This document shows, piece after piece, positions 8,818 through 16,842 of a DNA stretch of 49,844 bases. A program made the translations under genes and the position numbers. This DNA comes from JAVBJN01 sp031546985 (GTDB lineage: Bacteria > Bacteroidota > Bacteroidia > Chitinophagales > Chitinophagaceae). The notes beneath the pieces are model-generated. The model searched no databases and was not told where the DNA came from. It was given only the letters and a program-made list of their open reading frames with translations. Location of the stretch: NCBI GenBank assembly GCA_031546985.1, contig JAVBJN010000090.1:1-49844 (forward strand), read 5' to 3'. Within the stretch, counting starts at the first letter, position 1. The number at the start of each line of letters is the position of its first letter.

Positions 8818-8936
8818 GGGATAAGACCTGCCAGGTGTGCCCCGCACATGCGGGCTCAGGTCTCAGATGAACAGTCTCCAGAGAAATCAGATTAAGAAAT
8901 TGAATCGGTCACTTCGACACCCTTCGACAAGCTCAG
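8818..8936 (+). repeat. 119-bp direct repeat, copy 1
   Basis: This copy is identical at every base to 9022-9140, offset by 204 bp. It contains the small palindrome CCCGCACATGCGGG and ends in CTTCGACAAGCTCAG, a motif I recognise from dispersed intergenic repeats of many bacteria. The purine-rich stretch just before it (about 8791-8813) recurs inverted near 32026-32045. The gene-free stretch 8777-9205 otherwise holds only the second copy and a terminator. Confidence 0.9.
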
Positions 8937-9021
8937 GGGCCGAAATCCGGGGACTTACCTGTTTGGTAACCGAATCTTAGGGATCGGTGCGTGTTTGAGG
9001 CTAAGCTAAGTGAGAAGGCGT

Positions 9022-9140
9022 GGGATAAGACCTGCCAGGTGTGCCCCGCACATGCGGGCTCAGGTCTCAGATGAACAGTCTCCAGAGAAATCAGATTAAG
9101 AAATTGAATCGGTCACTTCGACACCCTTCGACAAGCTCAG
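9022..9140 (+). repeat. 119-bp direct repeat, copy 2
   Basis: This is a perfect second copy of 8818-8936. Here the end extends into a longer inverted repeat: ATCGGTCAC at 9108-9116 pairs with GTGACCGAT at 9140-9148. The copy can therefore fold back around the CTTCGACA core. In copy 1 the matching right arm has diverged. Confidence 0.9.
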
Positions 9141-9146
9141 TGACCG

Positions 9147-9188
9147 ATACCAAAAGGGCTGTCTCATCTGAGACAGCCCTTTTGGTAT
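9147..9188. terminator. Long perfect-stem bidirectional terminator
   Basis: Two 20-bp arms pair without mismatch: 9147-9166, containing AAAAGGGCTGTCTCA, with 9169-9188, containing TGAGACAGCCCTTTT, around a 2-nt centre. It lies between the end of the lipid A operon and the convergent POT transporter. The A-runs and T-runs in the arms suit termination on both strands. Confidence 0.9.
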
Positions 9189-9205
9189 GTTATATTCAAT
9201 GCCGG

Positions 9206-10801
9206 TTATTTAACCCCATGCATCAGTTTCTTAACCATTGGCGAAATAACAATGAGCACCACACCCGCAATAAGGGCGTACACCGCCAGATTAAAGTAGC
9301 CGGAGGTGTAGATGTTCAGTTTTTCAACCAAAGTGTAGGTTTGTCCTTCTTTTACCGCTGCAAGGCCTGCACCGATAAGACCCGCTACATACTGGCCGTA
9401 GGCACTCGCCAGGAACCACATACCCATCATCATACCCTGCAACCTGCCGGGCGATAATTTGGTCATAATAGACAGGCCAATGGGCGACAGGCAAAGCTCG
9501 CCAATCGTTACAATCAGGTAAGCAAAAGTGAATACATCCAGTGAGGTAACGCCCTGGTCGTTGGCAAAGAATTTGGTAGCGTAAAACACGTAGTAAGCCA
9601 CCGCCAGGAATACAAAACCCAGTCCAAATTTAATTAGAGTATTAGGTTCCAGTTTTTTCTTGCTCAGGGTAAGCCATATAAGCCCTACTATAGGAGCCAG
9701 GATAATAACAAACAATGCGTTGGCAGAGTTGTTAACCCCGTTCGGGTCAAGGGTAATAAAGCCCAGTACCTTATTGTTCAGGTTTTCTGCTGCAAATACG
9801 CTTAACGAGCCACCGCTTTGCTCATAAATACCCCAGAAAACGATAGAGAACAGGATGAACACCAGTGCAGCCATCAGTTTTTGTCTTTCGGCTTTGGTGC
9901 ATTTGCGCATTTCATAAAACAGGTACAGCAGCGTTAATGGGCCAATGGTGTACATAAAATAGTTGGTGTACTCTGTTTTAGATACCATGGTCATAATAAC
10001 AGGAATCAGCGCCAGAGAGCCCAGGTAAACGATGTAGGTAAGCCAGGTTTTAGGCTTGGCTGCTGGTTTGGCAGGAGGTACATTGCCAGTAAAGATGGTA
10101 TTGTCCTCGCCCGGAAAATCTGCAACCGGTTGCGGCATCAGGGGCGATAAACCAATAGGGCCCAAGGTGCGTTGGGTAAAGATGAAAGTGATAAGGCTGA
10201 TGGCCATTACCACCGCAGCAAAACCAAAAGCCACATTCCAGGAGTAAGCCGCAGGAATAATAGAGCTCATCATTTGACCTTTACCTACCGCTACGCAGAT
10301 GTAACCACCCAGCAGCGCGCCGATATTGATACCTGAGTAAAACAGCGAAAAACCCGCATCGCGGCGCTCATCGCCTTCTTTATACAACGAGCCTACCATG
10401 GTAGAGATGTTGGGTTTAAAGAAGCCCGTACCAATAATGGTAAAGCTGATGCCCAGGAAGAAGAATTTGTGTGGGTCGTAGGCCAGTATGCAACTGCCCA
10501 CAATCATAAGAATACCACCCCAGAACAAAGACTTGCGGAATCCGAGAATTTTATCGGCAAACAAACCTCCGATAAATGTAAAGGCGTATACGAAGGCCTG
10601 GGTAGCGCCATATTGGAGATTGGCCGCTTCTTCATTAAACATCAGCTGGTGAATCATGAAGAAGGTGAGCATGCCCCGCATACCATAAAAGCAGAAGCGT
10701 TCCCACATTTCGCTAAAGAAAAGGTACCAGAGTTGCTTAGGGTACTTACCCGTAAAATTCTGGATCTGCTCGAGCGTTTGTACGTTTTTGTTGTCCGACA
10801 T
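9206..10801 (-). CDS. POT-family proton-coupled peptide transporter (first of pair)
   Basis: This is a 531-residue polytopic membrane protein with about 14 hydrophobic segments. Family motifs are clear: EMWERFCFYGMRG (the ExxER proton/peptide-coupling motif on helix 1, near residues 31-43) and the PTR2 signature FYSGINIGALLGG (near 154-166). It imports di- and tripeptides by proton symport across the inner membrane. Peptide specificity cannot be inferred. The paralogue at 10911-12647 lies upstream on the same strand. A terminator between them (10861-10891) suggests separate transcripts. Confidence 0.93.
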   Translation of the reverse strand: MSDNKNVQTLEQIQNFTGKYPKQLWYLFFSEMWERFCFYGMRGMLTFFMIHQLMFNEEAANLQYGATQAFVYAFTFIGGLFADKILGFRKSLFWGGILMIVGSCILAYDPHKFFFLGISFTIIGTGFFKPNISTMVGSLYKEGDERRDAGFSLFYSGINIGALLGGYICVAVGKGQMMSSIIPAAYSWNVAFGFAAVVMAISLITFIFTQRTLGPIGLSPLMPQPVADFPGEDNTIFTGNVPPAKPAAKPKTWLTYIVYLGSLALIPVIMTMVSKTEYTNYFMYTIGPLTLLYLFYEMRKCTKAERQKLMAALVFILFSIVFWGIYEQSGGSLSVFAAENLNNKVLGFITLDPNGVNNSANALFVIILAPIVGLIWLTLSKKKLEPNTLIKFGLGFVFLAVAYYVFYATKFFANDQGVTSLDVFTFAYLIVTIGELCLSPIGLSIMTKLSPGRLQGMMMGMWFLASAYGQYVAGLIGAGLAAVKEGQTYTLVEKLNIYTSGYFNLAVYALIAGVVLIVISPMVKKLMHGVK

Positions 10802-10828
10802 CGATTAAAAAGTAATGGTAAAAAAAGC

Positions 10829-10845
10829 CGTACCGTTCTGGTACG
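10829..10845. other. Small hairpin upstream of the first POT gene
   Basis: CGTACC at 10829-10834 pairs with GGTACG at 10840-10845 around a 5-nt loop, 28 bp upstream of the start codon of the minus-strand POT gene. It would lie in the leader of that gene or just downstream of the neighbouring terminator. Function is unknown. Confidence 0.35.
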
Positions 10846-10860
10846 ACCCTTAAAAATAAA

Positions 10861-10891
10861 AAAAGAGTTGAGCTTTTGGCCCAACTCTTTT
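10861..10891. terminator. Intrinsic terminator between the two POT genes
   Basis: AAAAGAGTTG (10861-10870) pairs perfectly with CAACTCTTTT (10882-10891). It lies just downstream of the minus-strand gene that ends at 10911 and is followed on that strand by a T-rich run. Confidence 0.8.
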
Positions 10892-10910
10892 AAAATATCC
10901 GATTCAGGTG

Positions 10911-12647
10911 TTAGCGTACACCGTGCATCATTTTTTTCAGTTTGGGCGTAATCGCCAGCAATAATGCCGCAGCAATACCGCAAAGGATTACGAATACCAT
11001 AAAGAATTCGTACAGGTTATGGATGGTAAAACCTGCAAATGCAGGGTAGTTTACCGGAATCTGTTTTTCTGCCAGCAGGGCCAGTTGCTCTGCGGTAGGA
11101 ATAATTTTTTTATCCAGTACATCCTGCAGGTTTACACCAATGGATTTAGCTTTTTCGAATTTATCGCCGGTAGGAGGCAGCAAAGAGCCCAGGGTACCTG
11201 CAAGTGCATAACCCGATGCGTTGGAGAGGAAAAACACCCCATACAACAGCGATGCAAAACGTTTAGGCGACAGTTTAGATACCAGCGACAGACCAATCGG
11301 AGATAAGCAAAGCTCACCGCAGGTTTGGATCAGGTACAGCAAAATAAGCCATTTAATACCCAGCAGACCAGAGTTGCCCAGGTCTTTTACGTTGTTGGCA
11401 ATGATGAAGTAACTGAGGGCGATCAGAGCCAGCCCAAACGACTGCTTTACAGGAGAAATAGGCTCTCTGCCTTTTCTGTTCAGGTAAGCCCACAGCATAC
11501 TAAAAGGAACGGCCAGTGCAATAACGAAAATACCGTTAAAGATCTGCACCATAGAAGGCGGCATCTGCCAGCCAAAGAAGTTACGGTCGGTCTGGTTATC
11601 GGCGATGAAGGTAAGCGAAGAACCCGCCTGCTCAAATGCCGCCCAGAAGAAGATTACGAAGAAGGATACGATGTAGATGACCATAATACGCTGGGTTTCT
11701 ACCTTGGTCAGCGACTGGTCGGTAAGGATTAGCCCGGCTAGGGTAATACCACTGGCGTAAATAAGGGAGTAAATCACGTTTTGACCTACCAGGAAATGGA
11801 AGATAAGCGCCAGGCCTGCAAAAGCAAACAGGGAGCCGATCAGCGATTTGGAAGAGAACTGTGCTTTTTGCGCTTCGCCTTCTTCAAAATCAGAGCTGTC
11901 GTTTTTCGAAGGCAAACCACCAATGGCTTTACCCTCAGGGTTAACTACGTACTTGTTTTTAAGGAAGTAGAACAGCATGGTACCCAACAGCATGGCCATA
12001 GCGGCTGCCAGGAAGCCCCAGCGGAAAGCGTGGATATCGCGCATGCCACCAGCGTCTTTTACGTCGCCGAGAATAGGGCAAAGGAACTGACCCAGGAACG
12101 CGCCCAGGTTAATACCCATATAGAAAATGGTGAAAGCCGAATCGAGTTTGCTTTTTTCCTGTTTAGGATACAGGCTACCCACCATACTGGAAATGTTGGG
12201 TTTAAAGAAACCATTACCAAAGATGATAACGCCCAGGGCGGTCCACATCAGTATTTTGGCCAGTTCCAGGTTGGAGCCGAATACGGTGGCGCTGCAAAAG
12301 AGAAGGAACTGACCAATAGCCATTAAAAGGCCACCAAGCATAATACAGTTCCTGTTACCCAGAAAACGGTCGGCAATAAAACCACCCAGCATTGGGGTGA
12401 GGTAACATAAGCCGAGGAAGCCACCATAAATAAGGGAAGCATCTTCTTCTTTTAAAAGGAGGGAGTTTACCAGGAAGAGGGTCAATAACGCCCGCATTCC
12501 GTAAAAGTTAAATCGTTCCCACATTTCGGTACCAAACAGTACCCACAGGCCCTTCGGGTGGCCGGTTGTGTTTTGTTTTGTTGTCACTTCAATTGGTTGG
12601 TCCAGCGTAACGCCTGCTTCCAATTCTTGCTCCAGATGGTTTGACAT
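10911..12647 (-). CDS. POT-family proton-coupled peptide transporter (second of pair)
   Basis: This is a 578-residue polytopic membrane protein. The helix-1 motif EMWERFNFYGMRALL and the PTR2 signature FYMGINLGAFLGQ are present, as in the neighbouring paralogue. It is longer mainly through a cytoplasmic loop (around residues 240-265, rich in Ser, Glu and Lys) and an insert near residues 480-535 before the last helices. It is a proton-driven importer of small peptides by family. The pair fits an organism living on extracellular protein breakdown, but that link is inference. Confidence 0.93.
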   Translation of the reverse strand: MSNHLEQELEAGVTLDQPIEVTTKQNTTGHPKGLWVLFGTEMWERFNFYGMRALLTLFLVNSLLLKEEDASLIYGGFLGLCYLTPMLGGFIADRFLGNRNCIMLGGLLMAIGQFLLFCSATVFGSNLELAKILMWTALGVIIFGNGFFKPNISSMVGSLYPKQEKSKLDSAFTIFYMGINLGAFLGQFLCPILGDVKDAGGMRDIHAFRWGFLAAAMAMLLGTMLFYFLKNKYVVNPEGKAIGGLPSKNDSSDFEEGEAQKAQFSSKSLIGSLFAFAGLALIFHFLVGQNVIYSLIYASGITLAGLILTDQSLTKVETQRIMVIYIVSFFVIFFWAAFEQAGSSLTFIADNQTDRNFFGWQMPPSMVQIFNGIFVIALAVPFSMLWAYLNRKGREPISPVKQSFGLALIALSYFIIANNVKDLGNSGLLGIKWLILLYLIQTCGELCLSPIGLSLVSKLSPKRFASLLYGVFFLSNASGYALAGTLGSLLPPTGDKFEKAKSIGVNLQDVLDKKIIPTAEQLALLAEKQIPVNYPAFAGFTIHNLYEFFMVFVILCGIAAALLLAITPKLKKMMHGVR

Positions 12648-12749
12648 AAATGGTAATACTTTGAATATAAGGGCGAAAGTTAATTAAAAATATCAAGCAT
12701 CCTAAGCAGAAATTTTCCCGTTCTTTGCAGCCTGAAAGAGACGCTTCAT

Positions 12750-14027
12750 ATGAACATATTACTATTAGGCAGTGGCGGCCGCGAGCATGCACTGGCCTGG
12801 AAAATGAAACAAAGTCCCCTTTGCGAACAATTGTACATCGCCACCGGTAATGCCGGCACGGCGCAGGTAGGCACCAATGTGGCTATCGGTATCAACGATT
12901 TTGAAAAGCTGGGCCAGTTTTGCCTCGATCATAATGTAACAATGGTAGTGGTCGGTTCCGAAGAGCCGCTGGTAAATGGTGTGTACGATTATTTTGCCGC
13001 CCAGCCTGCTTTGCAGCAGATAGCGGTGATTGGTCCTACGCAGGAAGGTGCCCAGCTGGAAGGCAGTAAAGCGTTTTCCAAGAAGTTTATGGAGCGTCAC
13101 AATATACCTACCGCTGCTTACCGCGAGTTTTCGCTGGAGAATGTAGAGGAAGGTGCCGCTTATGTGCAGCAGCACAGCCTGCCCGTGGTGATCAAGGCCG
13201 ATGGCCTGGCTGCCGGTAAAGGCGTGGTGATCTGCGAAGACAACGACAGCGCAGTAGAAGAGTTTAATGCCATGATTAAAGATGCCAAGTTTGGTGCAGC
13301 CAGCGCCAAAGTGGTTATAGAGCAGTTTTTGAAAGGTATTGAGTGCAGCGTATTTGCCATTACCGATGGCGAAAACTACCTCACCCTGCCTGTGGCTAAA
13401 GATTATAAGCGTATTGGCGAAGGCGATACCGGCCTCAATACCGGTGGTATGGGTGCGGTAAGCCCTGTTCCTTTTGCCAACGAGGTGTTTATGAAAAAAG
13501 TAGACGAGCGTATTATTAAACCAACGGTAGCCGGACTCAAACAAGAGGGTATCCTGTACAAAGGTTTTATCTTCTTTGGCCTTATCGAAGTAGGTGGCGA
13601 GCCTTATGTCATTGAATACAACTGCCGCATGGGCGATCCGGAGACCGAAGTAGTGATGCCCCGCCTGCAAAACGACCTGGTGGCACTGTTTGAGGCTGTG
13701 CGCGATGGTAAGCTCAACGAGCATACCATTGAAGAGAACCCGCAGCATGCAGTAACCGTAATGCTGGTAAGCGGCGGCTACCCCGGCGATTATGCCAAAG
13801 GCAAAGTAATGACCGGGTTCGACCAGGTGCAGCACAGCATCCTGTTTCATGCCGGTACCGCGCAGCAGCATGGCGATGTGGTTACCAGCGGAGGCCGGGT
13901 TATAGCCATTACCTCACTGGCTGGTTCGCTCCAGGAAGCGCTGCAGCAATCGAAAAGCAACGCAGAGAAAATAGCTTTTGACGGAAAGTACTTCCGCCGC
14001 GATATTGGTTACGAATTTGAAGCATAA
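12750..14027 (+). CDS. purD: Phosphoribosylamine-glycine ligase PurD
   Basis: This is a 425-residue protein, the usual PurD length. The N-terminal domain starts MNILLLGSGGREHALAWK. The ATP-grasp domain carries PVVIKADGLAAGKGVV (near residues 143-158), the NTGGMGAVSP loop (near 230-239) and the YNCRMGDPETE metal/ATP motif (near 290-300). It catalyses the ATP-dependent joining of phosphoribosylamine and glycine in purine synthesis. It is monocistronic: upstream lies the divergent POT gene, and a strong terminator follows. Confidence 0.97.
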   Translation: MNILLLGSGGREHALAWKMKQSPLCEQLYIATGNAGTAQVGTNVAIGINDFEKLGQFCLDHNVTMVVVGSEEPLVNGVYDYFAAQPALQQIAVIGPTQEGAQLEGSKAFSKKFMERHNIPTAAYREFSLENVEEGAAYVQQHSLPVVIKADGLAAGKGVVICEDNDSAVEEFNAMIKDAKFGAASAKVVIEQFLKGIECSVFAITDGENYLTLPVAKDYKRIGEGDTGLNTGGMGAVSPVPFANEVFMKKVDERIIKPTVAGLKQEGILYKGFIFFGLIEVGGEPYVIEYNCRMGDPETEVVMPRLQNDLVALFEAVRDGKLNEHTIEENPQHAVTVMLVSGGYPGDYAKGKVMTGFDQVQHSILFHAGTAQQHGDVVTSGGRVIAITSLAGSLQEALQQSKSNAEKIAFDGKYFRRDIGYEFEA

Positions 14028-14049
14028 TTTTCCGTTTTACGGGAGGACT

Positions 14050-14090
14050 AAAGCTGTTGGTTATCACTGGCCAACAGCTTTGTTTTTTTT
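14050..14090 (+). terminator. Intrinsic terminator of purD
   Basis: AAAGCTGTTGG (14050-14060) pairs perfectly with CCAACAGCTTT (14071-14081) and is followed by a run of eight T after one G. Confidence 0.88.
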
Positions 14091-14259
14091 ACGAATTGAG
14101 GACAAAAGCCTTTTAATTGTAAAAAAAGGGCTTTAATAAAAGTTTTTTAGGCATTCAGGTATGATTTTTGGTACCTTCAATGCGCAGTGTTTACAGGCAT
14201 TTCAGAAGTGCGGGCCCTGGTCCGAAAAAAAACTTTAAGATTTGAACATTTCTGCTTTA

Positions 14260-14286
14260 TTTGTAAACTGATTATTTGCAACTTTG
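14260..14286 (+). promoter_or_regulatory. Candidate promoter of the mreB operon
   Basis: CAACTTTG at 14279-14286 resembles the -7 consensus TAnnTTTG, with TTTG at 14260-14263 as a -33 candidate. The 15-nt spacing is shorter than usual, so this is a weak assignment. It ends 27 bp before the mreB start codon. Confidence 0.35.
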
Positions 14287-14313
14287 CATCCTTAAATTCA
14301 GCCTTATTTTTTT

Positions 14314-15336
14314 ATGGGTTTGTTCAGCTTTTTAACGCAGGAGATTGCGATGGACCTGGGTACAGCCAATACCCTTATTGTGCACAACGACCAGGTAGTG
14401 GTAGATGAGCCGTCTATTGTAGCCATTGACAGGAATACAACCAAAATCCTGGCAGTAGGCAAACGTGCTATGATGATGCACGAAAAAACACACGAAAATA
14501 TCAAAACGATCCGTCCGTTAAAGGATGGTGTAATTGCCGATTATAACGCAGCAGAGGGGATGATCCGTGAGTTAATCAAGATGATCTACCCTAAAAAACC
14601 ATTGTTCCAGCCTACCTGGAGAATGGTGATCTGTATTCCGTCGAGCATTACCGAGGTAGAAAAACGTGCGGTTAGAGACAGTGCCGAGCAGGCCGGTGCC
14701 AAGGAAGTGTATATGATACACGAACCTATGGCGGCTGCGTTGGGTATTGGTATCGACGTGGAAGAACCTACCGGTAATATGATTATCGATATCGGGGGTG
14801 GTACCACCGGTATTTCGGTGATCGCGCTGAGCGGTATCGTTTGCGACCAGAGTATCCGTATTGCCGGTGATGAATTTACCGCCGATATTATGGAAGCCAT
14901 GCGCCGCTACCACAGTCTCATGATTGGTGAGCGTACCGCAGAGCAAATCAAGATCCAGGTGGGTTCTGCCCTGAAGGATCTGGATAACCCTCCGGATGAT
15001 ATTGCTGTAAACGGACGTGACCTGGTAACCGGTATCCCCAAACAAATCATGGTAAGCTACCAGGAAGTAGCCGAAGCCCTGGATAAATCTATCTTTAAGA
15101 TCGAAGAAGCGGTATTGAAAGCTCTGGAAATGACTCCTCCCGAGCTGGCTGCAGATATCTATCGCCGTGGTTTATACCTTACCGGTGGCGGAGCCCTGCT
15201 GCGCGGCCTGGATAAACGCCTGGCGCACAAGATTAAACTGCCTGTTCATGTAGCCGACGATCCGTTGCGCGCTGTAGTGCGTGGTACCGGCATGTCGCTC
15301 AAACATGTAGGTAAGTATCCGTTCCTGATGCAATAA
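14314..15336 (+). CDS. mreB: Rod-shape-determining actin homologue MreB
   Basis: This is a 340-residue protein. The N-terminal amphipathic segment MGLFSFLTQEIAMDLGTANT contains the phosphate-1 motif DLGTANT. The phosphate-2 motif DIGGGTT (near residues 156-162) and the adenosine motif TGGGALLRG (near 290-298) are present. It forms membrane-bound antiparallel filaments that direct the elongation peptidoglycan machinery. It heads an operon with mreC, mreD, PBP2 and rodA, the complete Rod complex core. Confidence 0.97.
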   Translation: MGLFSFLTQEIAMDLGTANTLIVHNDQVVVDEPSIVAIDRNTTKILAVGKRAMMMHEKTHENIKTIRPLKDGVIADYNAAEGMIRELIKMIYPKKPLFQPTWRMVICIPSSITEVEKRAVRDSAEQAGAKEVYMIHEPMAAALGIGIDVEEPTGNMIIDIGGGTTGISVIALSGIVCDQSIRIAGDEFTADIMEAMRRYHSLMIGERTAEQIKIQVGSALKDLDNPPDDIAVNGRDLVTGIPKQIMVSYQEVAEALDKSIFKIEEAVLKALEMTPPELAADIYRRGLYLTGGGALLRGLDKRLAHKIKLPVHVADDPLRAVVRGTGMSLKHVGKYPFLMQ

Positions 15337-15369
15337 CTTTTTTACTCACCGGAAAAATCAACCTGTTCC

Positions 15370-16212
15370 GTGCGCAATCTGATCGCGTTAATCCAGAAAT
15401 ACTATCACGTCGTGATTTTCCTGGTTCTGGAGATCTATTGTTTTGTGCTTATTGCACGCAACGATAGCTTTCAGCGCACGGCATTGGTTAATTTTATGGG
15501 CGGCGTGTCCGGCAGTGTTTTACAGAAGAAAGCTGATGTAGAATATTATTTCAGGCTCAAGAACATCAACGACAGCCTGATGACCGAGAACGCCCGTCTC
15601 CGGGAAGCCATGCCTGCCAACCAGTTTGCCTACGGCCACCGCGACTCCCTGGTGCGTGATACCATTACCGGAAAACCGCATTTCAAGTACTTTGAAGCCA
15701 AGGTGGTGAACAACTCCGTTACCAATCCCAATAACTTTATCATTATCAACAGAGGCCGCAATCAGGGGCTGAAAGAGAATATGGGTGTAATTGGCGGTAA
15801 CAATGGCGTAGTAGGCCGTGTGGTTAAGGTATACAACAACTATTCGGCTATCATGTCGGTGCTCCATAAAGATACCAAGATCAGCGCCAAACTGGGCGAT
15901 GGTACCATTGGCCTGGTGGAGTGGACAGACCTCGACCCCGAATACGTAACGCTGCTCAATATTCCCCAGCACATTAAAGTAAAATCCGGCGACACGGTGT
16001 ATACCAGCGGATTTTCTACCTATCCCGAAAACGAACTTATAGGATTTGTAGCCGGCAAAACAAAAAATGCCAGCAACAATATGAACGATATTAAAGTGAA
16101 ACTGGCTACCCGCTTCCGTAATGTACAGTATGTATACGCGGTAGAAGATTTGCTGGGCGACGAACGTATACAACTGGAAAAAGCCGTAAAAGGAGATACG
16201 CTTAAAAAGTAA
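15370..16212 (+). CDS. mreC: Rod-shape-determining protein MreC
   Basis: This is a 280-residue protein that starts at a GTG. It has one N-terminal transmembrane helix (residues about 12-28), a coiled-coil segment (near 52-80) and then the paired beta-barrel MreC domain with NRGRNQGLKENMGVIGGNNGVVGRV and the conserved SAKLGDGTIGLVEW region. MreC is the periplasmic scaffold that activates PBP2 and RodA. It lies 33 bp after mreB and 2 bp before mreD. Confidence 0.93.
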   Translation: MRNLIALIQKYYHVVIFLVLEIYCFVLIARNDSFQRTALVNFMGGVSGSVLQKKADVEYYFRLKNINDSLMTENARLREAMPANQFAYGHRDSLVRDTITGKPHFKYFEAKVVNNSVTNPNNFIIINRGRNQGLKENMGVIGGNNGVVGRVVKVYNNYSAIMSVLHKDTKISAKLGDGTIGLVEWTDLDPEYVTLLNIPQHIKVKSGDTVYTSGFSTYPENELIGFVAGKTKNASNNMNDIKVKLATRFRNVQYVYAVEDLLGDERIQLEKAVKGDTLKK

Positions 16213-16214
16213 TT

Positions 16215-16748
16215 ATGAGCTTACCGATCAGGAATATATTGCGCTTTCTGTTGATCATTGGCATTCAGGTGCTGGTGCTCAATAATGTAACGGTGCGCAG
16301 CATGATCAATCCTGACGGGTTTCCGGCCTTTACTCCCTATATCTATCCGCTTTTTATATTGCTGCTGCCCGCCAATACGCCCAGTTGGGCTTTATTGCTG
16401 GTAGGCTTTTTTACCGGCCTTACTGTAGACGCGTTTATGCAAACCTGGGGTATGCATGCCGCCGCCGCTACATTGATCGCCTTTATCCGTCCTATTGTAC
16501 TCAAAAGCCTCTTGCAGGTCAATCCCAAAGATAACCTCAGCTTTTCGCCGGGGCTTGCCAAGCTTGGCTTTCAGTCTTACCTTATTTATGCCGGTATCCT
16601 GGTATTTGTACACCACCTTTTTTACTTCGTACTTGAAACCTGGAGTTTTGGGCATCCCATATTCCTGGTTTTGAAACTGTTGCTGTCTACGGTGTGTTCG
16701 CTGGTGTTAATTCTCATTTATGAGATTTTCTCCTACCGTAAACAATAA
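16215..16748 (+). CDS. mreD: Rod-shape-determining membrane protein MreD
   Basis: This is a 177-residue, very hydrophobic protein with about five membrane segments and a short basic tail (FSYRKQ). MreD sequences are weakly conserved; the assignment rests on size, topology and position directly between mreC and PBP2. It is an inner-membrane member of the elongation complex. Confidence 0.88.
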   Translation: MSLPIRNILRFLLIIGIQVLVLNNVTVRSMINPDGFPAFTPYIYPLFILLLPANTPSWALLLVGFFTGLTVDAFMQTWGMHAAAATLIAFIRPIVLKSLLQVNPKDNLSFSPGLAKLGFQSYLIYAGILVFVHHLFYFVLETWSFGHPIFLVLKLLLSTVCSLVLILIYEIFSYRKQ

Positions 16749-16809
16749 CTTACAGACACCCGGTGTAAAAGTTCTGATAACGTTTCTTATATATTGTACT
16801 GGGGTAATG

Positions 16810-16817
16810 TAAATTTG
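16810..16817 (+). promoter_or_regulatory. -7 element of a possible internal promoter before mrdA
   Basis: TAAATTTG is an exact TAnnTTTG match in the 94-bp gap between mreD and PBP2, 25 bp upstream of the PBP2 start. No clear -33 element is seen at the normal distance (TTTC at 16783-16786 is slightly far). It suggests that mrdA-rodA can also be transcribed separately. Confidence 0.45.
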
Positions 16818-16842
16818 CCGCCATACGCATCACCAACCAGGC

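Noticed and set aside
8818..9140. CRISPR array
   Set aside because: Only two repeats of 119 bp with an 85-bp gap; far from CRISPR unit structure, and no cas gene is near.
12765..13871. Open frame of 368 codons on the minus strand
   Set aside because: Antisense to purD, whose ATP-grasp motifs are complete; the antisense protein has no recognisable motif.
14107..14150. AAAGCC/GGGCTTT pairing as a second terminator or riboswitch before mreB
   Set aside because: The arms pair with bulges and an AT-rich loop. There is no conserved aptamer pattern, and the purD terminator just upstream already explains the region.
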